DNA from: Pseudomonadota bacterium
Lineage (GTDB): Bacteria > Pseudomonadota > Alphaproteobacteria > Rhizobiales > Xanthobacteraceae
Assembly (NCBI GenBank): GCA_023422775.1
Contig: JAFAGM010000015.1
Span: forward strand, 1 to 37,775
Direction: 5' to 3'
Length of the DNA: 37,775 nucleotides
Shown here: piece after piece, positions 23,502 through 31,648 of the stretch
Position numbering within the stretch: position 1 is the stretch's first letter
Layout of the letters: the number at the start of each line of letters is the position of its first letter
Position numbers and translations under genes: made by a program
The notes under the pieces: model-generated
Seen by the model: the letters and a program-made list of their open reading frames with translations, nothing else
Databases searched by the model: none
Told to the model about the DNA's origin: nothing

Positions 23502-24119
23502 ATGTTTGCGGCGCGGCCCGAGCCAAAGAGGCTTCCTGCAACTTTTGTTGCGGTGATAGCACTTGTGATTGCCACGCTAAGACTAAGCGTTCCTTTGTAT
23601 TCAACGGGGAGCGACTTTGAGGAATGCGCAGAGTGGAGCCGAAAGATGTTTCTGGGCGCCGAGCGCGTCGCCCGGATTATGGATTGCGGCGCCCGCTTTG
23701 CCGGACGTCGAAAGGCGAACGGAGGTTATGCCTACTACGATCTATTCCAGTACCGCAGCTTTGATATCGCCGGTCCGAACCCGACCGCGAACGAGCGCAC
23801 ACGGATCTATTCGGAGTATAAGCACTTCCTTGATTCGAAACGTCGCGAAGCGGCTTTAGCGGAACTTCAACAGCCGGTCGCCGAAGGACCCCAAGTCCTC
23901 GCAGGGCCCCAAGTCCTCGCAGAGCCCCAAGCCCTCGCAGAGCCCCAAGTCCTCGCAATGTCAATGCCCACCTACCTGCGCCGTTCAAAGCGGTCGAAAG
24001 GAGAGGCGTGCATGATAGAAGGCTCGCTGTCGTGTACTTGGGTTAAGTTGGCGTCCACGGTTAGAAACGCTTTTGCTTCGAGCGGCTCCAAGCCTATCGC
24101 CCCCACGAACTCGCGCTAG
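23502..24119 (+). CDS. Hypothetical membrane-anchored protein with tandem-repeat segment
   Basis: A 205-residue frame starting at ATG 23502 (weak ribosome site, acggggaag, 14 bases ahead). Residues about 14-31 form one membrane helix (ATFVAVIALVIATLRLSV). A soluble part with three cysteines (FEECAEWSRKMF, MDCGARFAG) follows, then a stretch of four PQ[VA]LA repeats and a basic C-terminus. It is unrelated to any family I can name. Its DNA is lower in G+C than the neighbours and follows a pseudogene remnant, so recent acquisition or decay is plausible. The frame is open well upstream of the ATG. Confidence 0.4.
   Translation: MFAARPEPKRLPATFVAVIALVIATLRLSVPLYSTGSDFEECAEWSRKMFLGAERVARIMDCGARFAGRRKANGGYAYYDLFQYRSFDIAGPNPTANERTRIYSEYKHFLDSKRREAALAELQQPVAEGPQVLAGPQVLAEPQALAEPQVLAMSMPTYLRRSKRSKGEACMIEGSLSCTWVKLASTVRNAFASSGSKPIAPTNSR
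23886..23957. repeat. Four tandem 18-bp repeats inside a coding frame
   Basis: Four consecutive copies (23886, 23904, 23922, 23940) of an 18-base unit close to gagccccaagtcctcgca, each encoding (G/E)-P-Q-(V/A)-L-A. Copies differ at only one to three bases. The in-frame length means copy-number change would not shift the reading frame. Confidence 0.85.
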
Positions 24120-24406
24120 CGACAATCCGGTGCTCGCGAGGTGCCAGTTTGGCTGACGGAGTGGTTCTTGAACATTCACGGTTTGCTCGCATCGGGCTTG
24201 GCGGCAAGCAGGGCTCCAGACCGAAGCGCAAATTTCTGCCCGGAGCTTGTTGGTACGATGCTTCTCGAGCTGCTCGCTGACGAATGATCGGTCGCTCGAC
24301 TCGCACGTCGCAGCGACCAGCTACCGGATGGCGTCACGTTGAAGCGGACGTGGATTCCAGTGCGGATGACGCACGCTCAGCGCACGAGTTGCCCAGGAAT
24401 GCCCGA
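24120..24406. other. Non-coding stretch between convergent genes
   Basis: About 290 bases between the repeat-containing gene and the 3' end of lon. I see no ribosome site, recognisable protein or strong hairpin. Confidence 0.4.
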
Positions 24407-26782
24407 TCAGCTCTTCGGGGCCAGTGCATTGGTGACGGCTTCGTCTACGTTCTCCAGCCAGATGAACTCCAGCTTCTCGCGGGCGCCTTGCGGGATATCG
24501 TCGAAATCGCGCCGGTTGCGCGCCGGCAGCATGACGCGGGTGAGGCCGGCCGCGGCCGCCGCAACGACCTTCTCTTTGATGCCGCCGACCGGCAGCACCA
24601 GCCCGCGAAGCGAGATCTCGCCGGTCATGGCGGTATCGTTCCTGACGGTCCGGTTGGTCAGCAGCGATGCAAGCGCAGTGAACATGGCCACGCCTGCGCT
24701 CGGACCGTCCTTCGGCGTGGCGCCCGCCGGCACATGGACGTGAATGTCGCTCTTTTCGAACACGGATGTATCTATGCCGAGTTGCGGGGCGCGACTCTTA
24801 ACCAGCGTCATCGCCGCCTGCGCGCTCTCGCGCATGACGTCGCCCAACTGGCCGGTGAGGATCAGTCCGCCCTTGCCGGGCACGCGTGTGGCCTCGATGA
24901 ACAGGATATCGCCGCCGACCGGCGTCCACGCAAGGCCGGTAGCTACGCCGGAAACGCTGGTGCGCAGCGCAATCTCGCCCTCGAAGCGCGGCTGGCCGAG
25001 GATGCCGGGCAGATCCTTCGGCTCGATCACCACCTTGCTCGTGGTGCCTTCGGCGATCTGCACCGCGGCAAAGCGCAGCGCCTTGCCGATTTCCCGTTCG
25101 AGCGACCGGACTCCGGCCTCCCGCGTATAGCCGTTGATGATTTGCCCGAGTGCTTCGCTATCGATCTCAGCCTGGTCCGGCCTGAGGCCATTGGCCTCGA
25201 ATTGGCGGCGAACCAGATAGCGCTGCGCGATCTCGAGCTTCTCGGCCTCGGTGTAGCCGGGAAGACTGATGATCTCCATGCGGTCGCGGAGCGGGCCCGG
25301 GATCGTGTCGAGCATGTTGGCGGTTGTGATGAACGCAACGCGCGAGAGATCGAAGGGAACGCCAAGATAGTTGTCGCGGAAGGTCGCGTTCTGCTCGGGG
25401 TCAAGTACTTCGAGCATCGCAGCGGATGGATCGCCCTGGATGCCGCGTCCCATCTTGTCGATCTCGTCGAGCATCATCACGCAGGCGCGCGATCCGGCTT
25501 TCTTGATGCCCTGGATGATATTGCCGGGCAGTGCCCCGATATAGGTCCGGCGGTGACCGCGGATCTCGGCTTCGTCGTGAACGCCGCCAAGGCTGACGCG
25601 CACGAACGGGCGCTCCATGGCGCGTGCGATCGACTGCCCGAGCGATGTCTTGCCGACGCCGGGCGGGCCAACAAAGCAGAGGATCGGCGCCTTGCCGTCG
25701 GGCGCGAGCTTGCGCACCGCAAGATATTCGATGATGCGCGACTTGATCTTCTCGAGGCCGAAATGGTCCTCGTCGAGGATGCGCCTGGCTTCACGGATGT
25801 CGATCGGCTTCTCTTCCGGAAGCGCCCAGGGCAGTTCGATCAGCCAGTCGAGATAGCTGCGGATCATGCCGGCTTCACCGGCGGCTTCCGGCATCCGCTC
25901 GTAGCGGCGCAGCTCCCGCTTCGCCTGGTTCTCGGCCTCGGGCGGCATCTGCGCCTTTGCGATCGCAGCGGTGAGCTCCGCGACCTCCTGGGCCTTGCCG
26001 TCGCCTTCACCCAATTGGCGCTGGATCGTGGCCATCTGCTCGCGCAGGATCGCCTCGCGCTGGCGCTCGTCAAATGCGGCCTTGGTCTGCTGCCCGATCT
26101 CGTTGGTCAGCCGAAGCACCTCCAGCCTCTCGGCAAGGAACTTCGAGACCTTCTCCATCCGCGACGGCAGATCGATGGTCTCGAGGATCTCCTGCTTGTC
26201 CTGCGGCTTGATGTCCATATAGGACGCCGCCAGGTCGGCGAGCCCGCCGGGAGCGGTCGTCGACTGGAACACGCCGACCAGCTCTGGCGGCGCTTGCGGC
26301 AGCAACTGGATGGCCTCGATGGCCTGGCGTTGCAGGTTGAGGAAGCGCGCCTCGATTTCCGGCGAGGTCGTCGTCGGCTCCGGAATGTGCACGACGCGCG
26401 CGACCGGGAATGGCGTGCCCGGAAGAAAATCCAGGATGCGCGCGCGTTGCACGCCCTGACAGACGATGTGATGGCTTTCGTCCGGCGCGGTGATGTAGCG
26501 GACGATATTGGTGAGCGTGCAGACTTGGTAGACATCGCTTGGGCCGGGATCGTCGACGTCGGGGTTTCGCTGCAGCAGGATGCCGACCTGCCGCTGCTCA
26601 CGCAGCGCCTGCTGGGCTGCGGCAATCGATTTCGCCCGTGCAATGGCAATGGGAGCGAGCACGCCGGGGAAAAGCACGAACTGCCGCACCGGGATGATGA
26701 TCAACGAATCCGAAGGAATCGCGACCGATTCCGCCTTCGAAGCTGCGGCAGCCGGTACGGGCGTTTCGTTTTCGCTCGACAT
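24407..26782 (-). CDS. lon: ATP-dependent protease Lon
   Basis: A 791-residue LonA protease: N-terminal substrate domain, coiled-coil helix (about 200-270), AAA+ domain with Walker A GPPGVGKT (Lys378) and Walker B VMMLDEIDKM, and the C-terminal protease domain with catalytic Ser695 in KDGPSAG and Lys738 in GGIKEK, the normal 43-residue spacing. I prefer ATG 26782 (gagagg just ahead) over GTG 26794, which overlaps the Hsp20 stop codon. The N-terminal sequence differs from a standard housekeeping Lon by a Pro/Ala-rich leader, and its pairing with hsp20 suggests a second, stress-specific Lon; whether another lon exists cannot be seen here. Confidence 0.96.
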   Translation of the reverse strand: MSSENETPVPAAAASKAESVAIPSDSLIIIPVRQFVLFPGVLAPIAIARAKSIAAAQQALREQRQVGILLQRNPDVDDPGPSDVYQVCTLTNIVRYITAPDESHHIVCQGVQRARILDFLPGTPFPVARVVHIPEPTTTSPEIEARFLNLQRQAIEAIQLLPQAPPELVGVFQSTTAPGGLADLAASYMDIKPQDKQEILETIDLPSRMEKVSKFLAERLEVLRLTNEIGQQTKAAFDERQREAILREQMATIQRQLGEGDGKAQEVAELTAAIAKAQMPPEAENQAKRELRRYERMPEAAGEAGMIRSYLDWLIELPWALPEEKPIDIREARRILDEDHFGLEKIKSRIIEYLAVRKLAPDGKAPILCFVGPPGVGKTSLGQSIARAMERPFVRVSLGGVHDEAEIRGHRRTYIGALPGNIIQGIKKAGSRACVMMLDEIDKMGRGIQGDPSAAMLEVLDPEQNATFRDNYLGVPFDLSRVAFITTANMLDTIPGPLRDRMEIISLPGYTEAEKLEIAQRYLVRRQFEANGLRPDQAEIDSEALGQIINGYTREAGVRSLEREIGKALRFAAVQIAEGTTSKVVIEPKDLPGILGQPRFEGEIALRTSVSGVATGLAWTPVGGDILFIEATRVPGKGGLILTGQLGDVMRESAQAAMTLVKSRAPQLGIDTSVFEKSDIHVHVPAGATPKDGPSAGVAMFTALASLLTNRTVRNDTAMTGEISLRGLVLPVGGIKEKVVAAAAAGLTRVMLPARNRRDFDDIPQGAREKLEFIWLENVDEAVTNALAPKS

Positions 26783-26790
26783 GGTGCCTC

Positions 26791-27189
26791 TCACGCAGAT
26801 TTCGCCAGGCGCAGTACGACGCAGCCGTTGGTGGCGTGCCGGCTGACGGCATAACGTCCGGCCGGCAAGGCGATGCGGCGTTCGAAACGCCCTTGTGGCA
26901 GCTCAAGCCGGAGGATCAGCGCTTCGCGCAGCTCCGGAGGCAGGACGCGCTGTCCTGTGATGATCAACGTGTCGCCATCGATGGCGGCTACCACCTCGTC
27001 AGGATCGACGCCGGGCAGCGCGACGAAGATCAGGAGCTCGCGTTCGGTTTCCAGCACGTCAATGGGCGGCTCCCAGGCGGGGCCGCCGCTTTGCGGCACG
27101 GTGAAGAGCCTTTTGTGGAGCCGCTCGGCGCGCGTCAGCGATTGCATCGCCTCGGATAACATCCAGTTGAACGGATCTTTTGTCGACAT
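26791..27189 (-). CDS. Small heat-shock protein, Hsp20 / alpha-crystallin
   Basis: A 132-residue holdase chaperone. The alpha-crystallin domain covers about residues 40-130: WEPPIDVLETERELLIFVALPGVDPDEVVAAIDGDTLIITGQR, then the last strand GRFERRIALPAGRY. The C-terminal I-x-I/V anchor motif is not obvious, so oligomerisation may be limited. gagagg lies ahead of the ATG, with a possible heat-shock promoter just upstream. Its stop overlaps the potential GTG of lon, so aggregation control and proteolysis are coupled. Confidence 0.92.
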   Translation of the reverse strand: MSTKDPFNWMLSEAMQSLTRAERLHKRLFTVPQSGGPAWEPPIDVLETERELLIFVALPGVDPDEVVAAIDGDTLIITGQRVLPPELREALILRLELPQGRFERRIALPAGRYAVSRHATNGCVVLRLAKSA

Positions 27190-27221
27190 GCGTCACGGCC
27201 TCTCAGCTCAGTCGCTCCGCC

Positions 27222-27252
27222 ATAATTTACGCCCAACTCGACTGGGTTCAAG
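27222..27252 (-). promoter_or_regulatory. Possible sigma-32-like promoter for hsp20-lon
   Basis: On the minus strand CTTGAA (27252-27247) is followed after about 17 bases by cgTAAATTAT (to 27222), roughly matching the alphaproteobacterial RpoH pattern CTTG-N17/18-CYTATNT (four of seven in the -10 part). It would put the transcript start about 25 bases before the Hsp20 ATG. Confidence 0.35.
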
Positions 27253-27257
27253 GATCC

Positions 27258-27452
27258 TCAATCCATGTTGCGGAAAGCATGGCCGTTGGCCTCTATCTGT
27301 TTCACCAGTTCCACCGGCAGGTTGGCCTGCGCCGCAGTGCCATCGAAGATCCAGTCCTTTGAATCGGCGAGATCGGGAAGACCTGCGCCCTTGCGAACGT
27401 AGAGACCCACCGATGCCTTCTTCGGGTTGATGTAGAGGTCGTATTCCTGCAT
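27258..27452 (-). CDS. Unrecognised 64-residue protein in the encapsulin gene cluster
   Basis: Sixty-four residues: MQEYDLYINPKKASVGLYVR starts with two predicted beta strands, then KGAGLPDLADSKDWIFDG and a helix (QANLPVELVKQIEANGHAF). A very strong ribosome site, gaggagg, lies seven bases ahead of the ATG, so it is surely translated. No signal peptide, membrane helix or cysteine. It sits 68 bases after encapsulin and 68 bases before hsp20 on the same strand. I do not recognise the family; a role with the shell, its cargo or the chaperone pair is only an inference from position. Confidence 0.75.
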   Translation of the reverse strand: MQEYDLYINPKKASVGLYVRKGAGLPDLADSKDWIFDGTAAQANLPVELVKQIEANGHAFRNMD

Positions 27453-27520
27453 GGATCGCCTCCTCTTCCGGCTGGAATTGCGCGAGATGACCGCCGCATC
27501 GGAAGGAAGTCCAACTGCGG

Positions 27521-28342
27521 CTAGGCGGGCTTGCCTGCTTTCGTCTCCGGTATAAGCGCCACCGACGCCTCGCTTGTCAGCATCAGGAAGGTGATCGTCT
27601 CCTGAAAATAGAGCTGGACGGTCGTGGCCGTATGGCTGAGATATCCAATCGAGAGATCCTGACCGATGACAAGCTGGAAGTCACCGCCGCGGGCGGTCAG
27701 CACGACGCCGCCTTCGATGGCGGGGGCCCAGATGATCTTGCCGTCGACCAGACGCTGGATGTGTTGCAGGACCGGATAGCCGTCATCGGTCGCGCCGCCG
27801 ATGGCGGTGTACGGCGCTGTGCCCAGGAGAAGCGTGTAGGGACCGTTGACACCTGCCAGCCGCAACTGGCTCACCGCCTGCGCGACGGCGCCGGGATAGC
27901 CCTTTACCGCGGATGGAAGCGTCAGCGCCGGATTGCTGCTGCCCTCGCGGATGCCCTGAATTCCGGCTGCGGCGTAGCCGTCGAACACCGCCCGGTCTTC
28001 GGCAAAGGCGATCTTGCGTGCCGCTTCCTTGAGTGGGTCCCAGTCGGAATCGTTGGCGCCGCGTTCGACATCATCGACCGCCTGACGCGTGAGCTCGAAT
28101 GGCACGCGCAACTCGACGAGTGCCTTGGTGTCGCGCTGCGCGGCTTCGACACCATCGTCCGGCCTCTTTATCTGCCGCTGATGGCCGGTCCCGACCGCGG
28201 AGAAATCCGTGCCCTTCGGGCCATCGACATCCACTACACGGCGCGCTGCCAGGTGACGCTTGAGAGTGCGGGAGGCCTCCTCTTCGATCTGGGCCCATGC
28301 CGCTTCCGAGATAGGGGCTAGTCCCCGGTGAAGATTATTCAT
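27521..28342 (-). CDS. Encapsulin shell protein (type 1, Linocin M18 family)
   Basis: A 273-residue HK97-fold protein that self-assembles into a protein nanocompartment. The opening NLHRGLAPISEAAWAQIEEEASRTLKRHLAARRVVDVDGP and later FELTRQAVDDVERGANDSDW and AEDRAVFDGYAAAGIQGI are hallmark encapsulin stretches, and the length is normal for type 1 shells. Its ATG lies inside the last codons of the DyP gene (eight-base overlap), so shell and cargo are made together. No protease or phage structural gene is near, so this is a cellular encapsulin rather than prophage capsid. Confidence 0.95.
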   Translation of the reverse strand: MNNLHRGLAPISEAAWAQIEEEASRTLKRHLAARRVVDVDGPKGTDFSAVGTGHQRQIKRPDDGVEAAQRDTKALVELRVPFELTRQAVDDVERGANDSDWDPLKEAARKIAFAEDRAVFDGYAAAGIQGIREGSSNPALTLPSAVKGYPGAVAQAVSQLRLAGVNGPYTLLLGTAPYTAIGGATDDGYPVLQHIQRLVDGKIIWAPAIEGGVVLTARGGDFQLVIGQDLSIGYLSHTATTVQLYFQETITFLMLTSEASVALIPETKAGKPA

Positions 28343-29396
28343 GCCCAGCCTCTCCTTTCAGTGAGCCGATACCGAGCGAGCCATCCGGCGCCGGCATTCC
28401 TGGCGCAGGTGTGTCGCCGGCGGAATCGTCGTCATGGGTCGGTGCGGTGAACGACGCCGCAAAGTCCGCGTTCGCAACATCCTCCAGCAACGTCGCCGAC
28501 GGTACGAAGAACAGCGTGCCGGTCACGGCGCGGCTGAAGTCGAGCAGGCGGTCATAGTTGCCCGGCGGCTTGCCGACAAACATGTTCTCCAGCATCTGCT
28601 CGATCCGGTGCGGAGACTTGGCATAGCCGATGAAGTAGGTGCCGAACTCGCCCTTGCTGATGTTGCCGAATGGCATGTTGTCGCGCAGGATGTCCAGTTC
28701 CTGGCCGTTCTCCACGATCGTGGTCAGCGCATTATGCGCGTAGCTCGGCTTCACCGCATCGTCCAACTTGATGTCGGACAGTTTGGTGCGGCCGATGATC
28801 TTCTCCTGCATCTCGACCGGCAGTTCGTTCCACTTCGCGAGATCGTGTAGGTACTTCTGCACGATCACGTAGCTGCCTCCGGCAAAGCTTGCATCCTCAT
28901 CGCCGATGATGGTGGCGTCGCTGGCCGCCTGGTCCTCCGGATTCTCCGTGCCATCGACGAAGCCGAGCAGGTCGCGCTCGTCGAAGTACTTGAAGCCGTG
29001 CACCTCGTCCGCAGAGGCGACCGCTTCGCCGAGCCGGCTCATGATCTGAGTCGCGAGCTCAAAGCACAGGTCCATGCTCACCGCGCGGATATGAAACATG
29101 AGATCGCCTGGCGTCGCGACGGCGTGATGAACGCCGTGGATCTCGCGGAACGGGCGCAGGTCCTTCGGTTTCGCCGTGCCAGACAGGCGATCCCAGGCGT
29201 CGGAGCCGATGCCCATGACACACGAAAGCCGGCCTTCGAGGTCGCGGAAGCCCACGGCACGCAACAGAGCGGGCAGGTCGCCGCATAACGAGCGTACGAC
29301 GGCATCATATTGCGGATCGGGCTTGATCGTGACCACGATGAAGATTGCGGCACGCGTCAGCTTCGCAGCGACCGGTTGCGGAACGGCTGATGGCAC
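28335..29396 (-). CDS. Dye-decolorizing peroxidase (DyP), encapsulin cargo
   Basis: A 353-residue B-type DyP heme peroxidase. The family motif GFVDG is at 145-149 with distal Asp148; proximal His221 is in SYAHNAL and distal Arg238 in ILRDNMPFG. The start is GTG 29396 with gaggag eight bases ahead; an upstream in-frame ATG (29456) lacks this. After the catalytic domain comes a flexible Pro/Asp tail (about 318-337) and then the encapsulin-targeting peptide DGSLGIGSLKG (338-348), which binds the inner face of the shell. The gene overlaps the encapsulin gene, the standard order for this system. Confidence 0.96.
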   Translation of the reverse strand: MPSAVPQPVAAKLTRAAIFIVVTIKPDPQYDAVVRSLCGDLPALLRAVGFRDLEGRLSCVMGIGSDAWDRLSGTAKPKDLRPFREIHGVHHAVATPGDLMFHIRAVSMDLCFELATQIMSRLGEAVASADEVHGFKYFDERDLLGFVDGTENPEDQAASDATIIGDEDASFAGGSYVIVQKYLHDLAKWNELPVEMQEKIIGRTKLSDIKLDDAVKPSYAHNALTTIVENGQELDILRDNMPFGNISKGEFGTYFIGYAKSPHRIEQMLENMFVGKPPGNYDRLLDFSRAVTGTLFFVPSATLLEDVANADFAASFTAPTHDDDSAGDTPAPGMPAPDGSLGIGSLKGEAGHE

Positions 29397-29927
29397 GCAT
29401 CTCTCCTCAACTGGACCATCATTCCAGATCCGCTGCGAGCAAGGCTGCATGCGCACGCTGGAGGACCAAGAGACAAGGAGAGGAGCACGCAGCCATTGCC
29501 TTTACAAGAGCGTAAACGCCTGAGCTTTCCGCACAAGGACTGGCCGTGCAGGGCGAGGTTGGCGTCAGCATAGCTGCGGGCCTGGAGAGTTTGGAGTTTG
29601 GCCGGGAAACCCTTGAGGCCATGATACGTTTGCTGGCGAATGTTCGTGCTCCGCCGGGTTTCTTTGCCGGCGGACCACGGACCTCTGAAGGGGCACCTCG
29701 CTGGAGGCCGGACATGGAACCGAGGCACGGAGGCAACGGGCAACTCGACGATGGAAAGCCCCGATTGACCGAGGACGATCTCCAAAGGACCCAGCTCGGC
29801 CCGAGAGGAGTGCCGGGCCAGCCGGACACCGGCACTGGCGGGCGGGTCCGTGGGCGAAGCATGTTGCAAATTCGCCGATTTTGAGCCCTCATGATTTTGG
29901 GAAGTCAATGTTCTTGCGGAGCAGGTC
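29397..29927. other. Divergent intergenic region between dyp and cbpA-like genes
   Basis: About 530 bases separating two divergent operons, so promoters for both should lie here. I found no clear EcfG, RpoH or FNR-type box by eye. A plus-strand frame from GTG 29546 to 29884 has an aaggac six bases ahead, but its product is a Gly/Pro/Arg-rich sequence that looks like composition rather than a protein; a minus-strand frame is equally unconvincing. Confidence 0.4.
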
Positions 29928-30836
29928 GTGAGAAATCCGTACGAGGTTCTTGGCGTGGTCCCGACGGCTTCCGCAGCCGACATCCAGAAAGCCTACCGGA
30001 AGCTGGCGAAGAAACTGCATCCGGATCTCAATCCGGGAGACAAGGCGGCCGAAGAAAAGTTCAAGGAAGTCGCCGGTGCATACGACCTGCTTGGCGATCC
30101 CGCGAAGCGCAAGCGCTTTGATGACGGCGAGATCGACGCCGTAGGCGCCGAGCGGCCGCAGCAGCATTTCTATCGGGACTTTGCCGCGGCGGACCACGGC
30201 CATTCCTATACCGACGATTCCGGCTTCGCCGACTTCGTGGATTCGGACGATGCTTTTGCCGAGCTCTTGAGACGCAGCCAAAAGGCGCGCGCGGACCGGC
30301 GCGGCCGGGATCTGCATTACCAGCTGCCGGTGAGTTTCGCAGAGTCGATCGTGGGAGCGAACAAGCGGTTGACATTGCCGGATGGCGGCATCCTTGACGT
30401 GGCTATTCCGCCGGGCCTCTTCGACGGACAAATCCTGCGTCTGCGCGGCAAGGGAGCGCCCGGCGCCGGCAAGGGCGGCCCCGGGGATGCCCTGATCGAG
30501 GTCGAGGTCGTGCCGGACCGCCGCTTCACGCGCGAGGGCGACGACATCACGCTGGAATTGCCGGTTTCGCTATCGGAAGCCGTGCTCGGCGGCAAGATTC
30601 GCGTTCCGACGCCAACCGGCGACGTGACCATGACAGTACCGAAGGGATCGAACACCGGTACGACCCTCCGCTTGAAAGGCAAGGGCGCACCCCACCGTGG
30701 CGGCGGCCACGGGGATGAGTTCGTCAAGCTCAAGGTGGTCTTGCCCAGAACCCCGGACGATGAACTCGAGGCATTCGTTTCGAAGTGGGATAAAGGCAGG
30801 TCGTTCAACCCGCGGGAGGAAGGCACACGATCATGA
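29928..30836 (+). CDS. cbpA: DnaJ-class co-chaperone, CbpA type
   Basis: A 302-residue J-domain protein. The J domain is residues 1-70 with the HPD motif at 31-33 (KKLHPDLNPGD). A short acidic/aromatic linker (FADFVDSDDAFAELL) replaces the Gly/Phe region, there is no zinc finger, and two C-terminal beta-sandwich domains follow (GRDLHYQLPVSFAESIVGANKRL and DITLELPVSLSEAVLGGKI). That is the CbpA/DnaJ class B layout. Start is GTG 29928 with cggag ahead. It overlaps cbpM by four bases. Confidence 0.93.
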   Translation: MRNPYEVLGVVPTASAADIQKAYRKLAKKLHPDLNPGDKAAEEKFKEVAGAYDLLGDPAKRKRFDDGEIDAVGAERPQQHFYRDFAAADHGHSYTDDSGFADFVDSDDAFAELLRRSQKARADRRGRDLHYQLPVSFAESIVGANKRLTLPDGGILDVAIPPGLFDGQILRLRGKGAPGAGKGGPGDALIEVEVVPDRRFTREGDDITLELPVSLSEAVLGGKIRVPTPTGDVTMTVPKGSNTGTTLRLKGKGAPHRGGGHGDEFVKLKVVLPRTPDDELEAFVSKWDKGRSFNPREEGTRS

Positions 30837-31102
30837 ACAAGCAGCAGTTCCTCGCGAGTGCCGGTCTTGAAGTGCGGACGCTGGAGTTCTGGATCGAGCA
30901 GCAATGGCTCATCCCGGAGCAGACGGCCGCCGAAATCAGCTTCTCGGATATCGACGTGGCTCGTGCGCACCTGATCCAGGAGCTGAAAAGCGACTTCGGC
31001 GTTAACGACGAGGGCGTTGACGTCATTCTTCACCTCGTGGATCAGCTCCACGGCCTGCGCCGGGCGTTCGAAGAGTTGCGCAGCGATATCAGGCAATCCT
31101 AG
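30833..31102 (+). CDS. cbpM: Chaperone modulator CbpM
   Basis: An 89-residue MerR-fold-like helical protein that binds the J domain of CbpA and inhibits it. EVRTLEFWIEQQWLIPE is the typical recognition stretch, followed by FSDIDVARAHLIQELKSDFGVNDEGVDVILHLVDQLHGL. It starts inside the end of the cbpA gene (ATGA overlap), the usual gene pair. Confidence 0.93.
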   Translation: MNKQQFLASAGLEVRTLEFWIEQQWLIPEQTAAEISFSDIDVARAHLIQELKSDFGVNDEGVDVILHLVDQLHGLRRAFEELRSDIRQS

Positions 31103-31146
31103 CGGCAGGGTTTTCACTCGGCCGGCGAACGATCCGGGAGAGCAAA

Positions 31147-31374
31147 ATGACCGAAAAGCTGGCGCGGCTTGCACATGGCGAAATCGACACCCTCATTCTC
31201 CAGGCCCTCGTCCGCAAGCTCATTGCCAAGGGCGTGCTTTCGCCGGACGACGTGCGGGCTCTGTTGTTCGAGGCCGCAACCCATCTGGACCTCGTCGGCA
31301 GCGACCTGACGCCGGAAGCGGCCCGCATCATCGTCCACGAGGATCTGGCGCCTCCGTTCCTGGGGACTGGATAG
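31147..31374 (+). CDS. Small helical hypothetical protein, 75 residues
   Basis: Seventy-five residues, apparently all helix: MTEKLARLAHGEIDTLILQALVRKLIAKGVLSPDDVRALLFEAA then LTPEAARIIVHEDLAPPFLG. gggagag sits six bases before ATG 31147. It lies 44 bases after cbpM and 17 bases before the DUF2945 gene. I do not recognise a family name; proximity suggests co-transcription with cbpA-cbpM. Confidence 0.7.
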   Translation: MTEKLARLAHGEIDTLILQALVRKLIAKGVLSPDDVRALLFEAATHLDLVGSDLTPEAARIIVHEDLAPPFLGTG

Positions 31375-31391
31375 CCGAGCGGCTGGAGGGA

Positions 31392-31613
31392 ATGTTGGCA
31401 CGACACCGCTTCAGGACAGGAGATCACGTCAGTTGGAACTCCGAGGCCGGCAGAGTGAGCGGCAGGATCGTCAAGGTCCACACGAAAGACGTGGTCTACA
31501 AGGGATACACCCATCATGCGAGCCGCGACGAGCCGCAATACGAGATCAAGAGCGACAAGACGGATCACGTCGCCATGCACAAGGGCTCGGCGTTGACAAG
31601 GATCAACGACTAG
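31392..31613 (+). CDS. DUF2945 / HVA1-family TUDOR-like small protein
   Basis: Seventy-three residues: FRTGDHVSWNSEAGRVSGRIVKVHTKD, then HASRDEPQYEIKSDKTDHVAMHKGSALTRI is the complete DUF2945 (hypervirulence-associated TUDOR) pattern, a small beta barrel. ctggaggga precedes ATG 31392. Function unknown; members are often found beside stress and general regulators. It is probably the last gene of the cbpA operon. Confidence 0.85.
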   Translation: MLARHRFRTGDHVSWNSEAGRVSGRIVKVHTKDVVYKGYTHHASRDEPQYEIKSDKTDHVAMHKGSALTRIND

Positions 31614-31648
31614 AGGCGAGGGCGCCGATCAGGCAGGCCCGCGCACGA

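Noticed and set aside
24284..26854. Plus-strand frame of 856 codons opposite lon
   Set aside because: Lon has all ATPase and protease motifs on the minus strand; the plus product is a His/Arg-rich shadow.
29546..29884. Plus-strand frame of 112 codons starting at GTG with a weak ribosome site
   Set aside because: Product is Gly/Pro/Arg-rich and matches nothing I know; the minus strand here is open as well, which points to composition. Kept only as a note in the intergenic entry.
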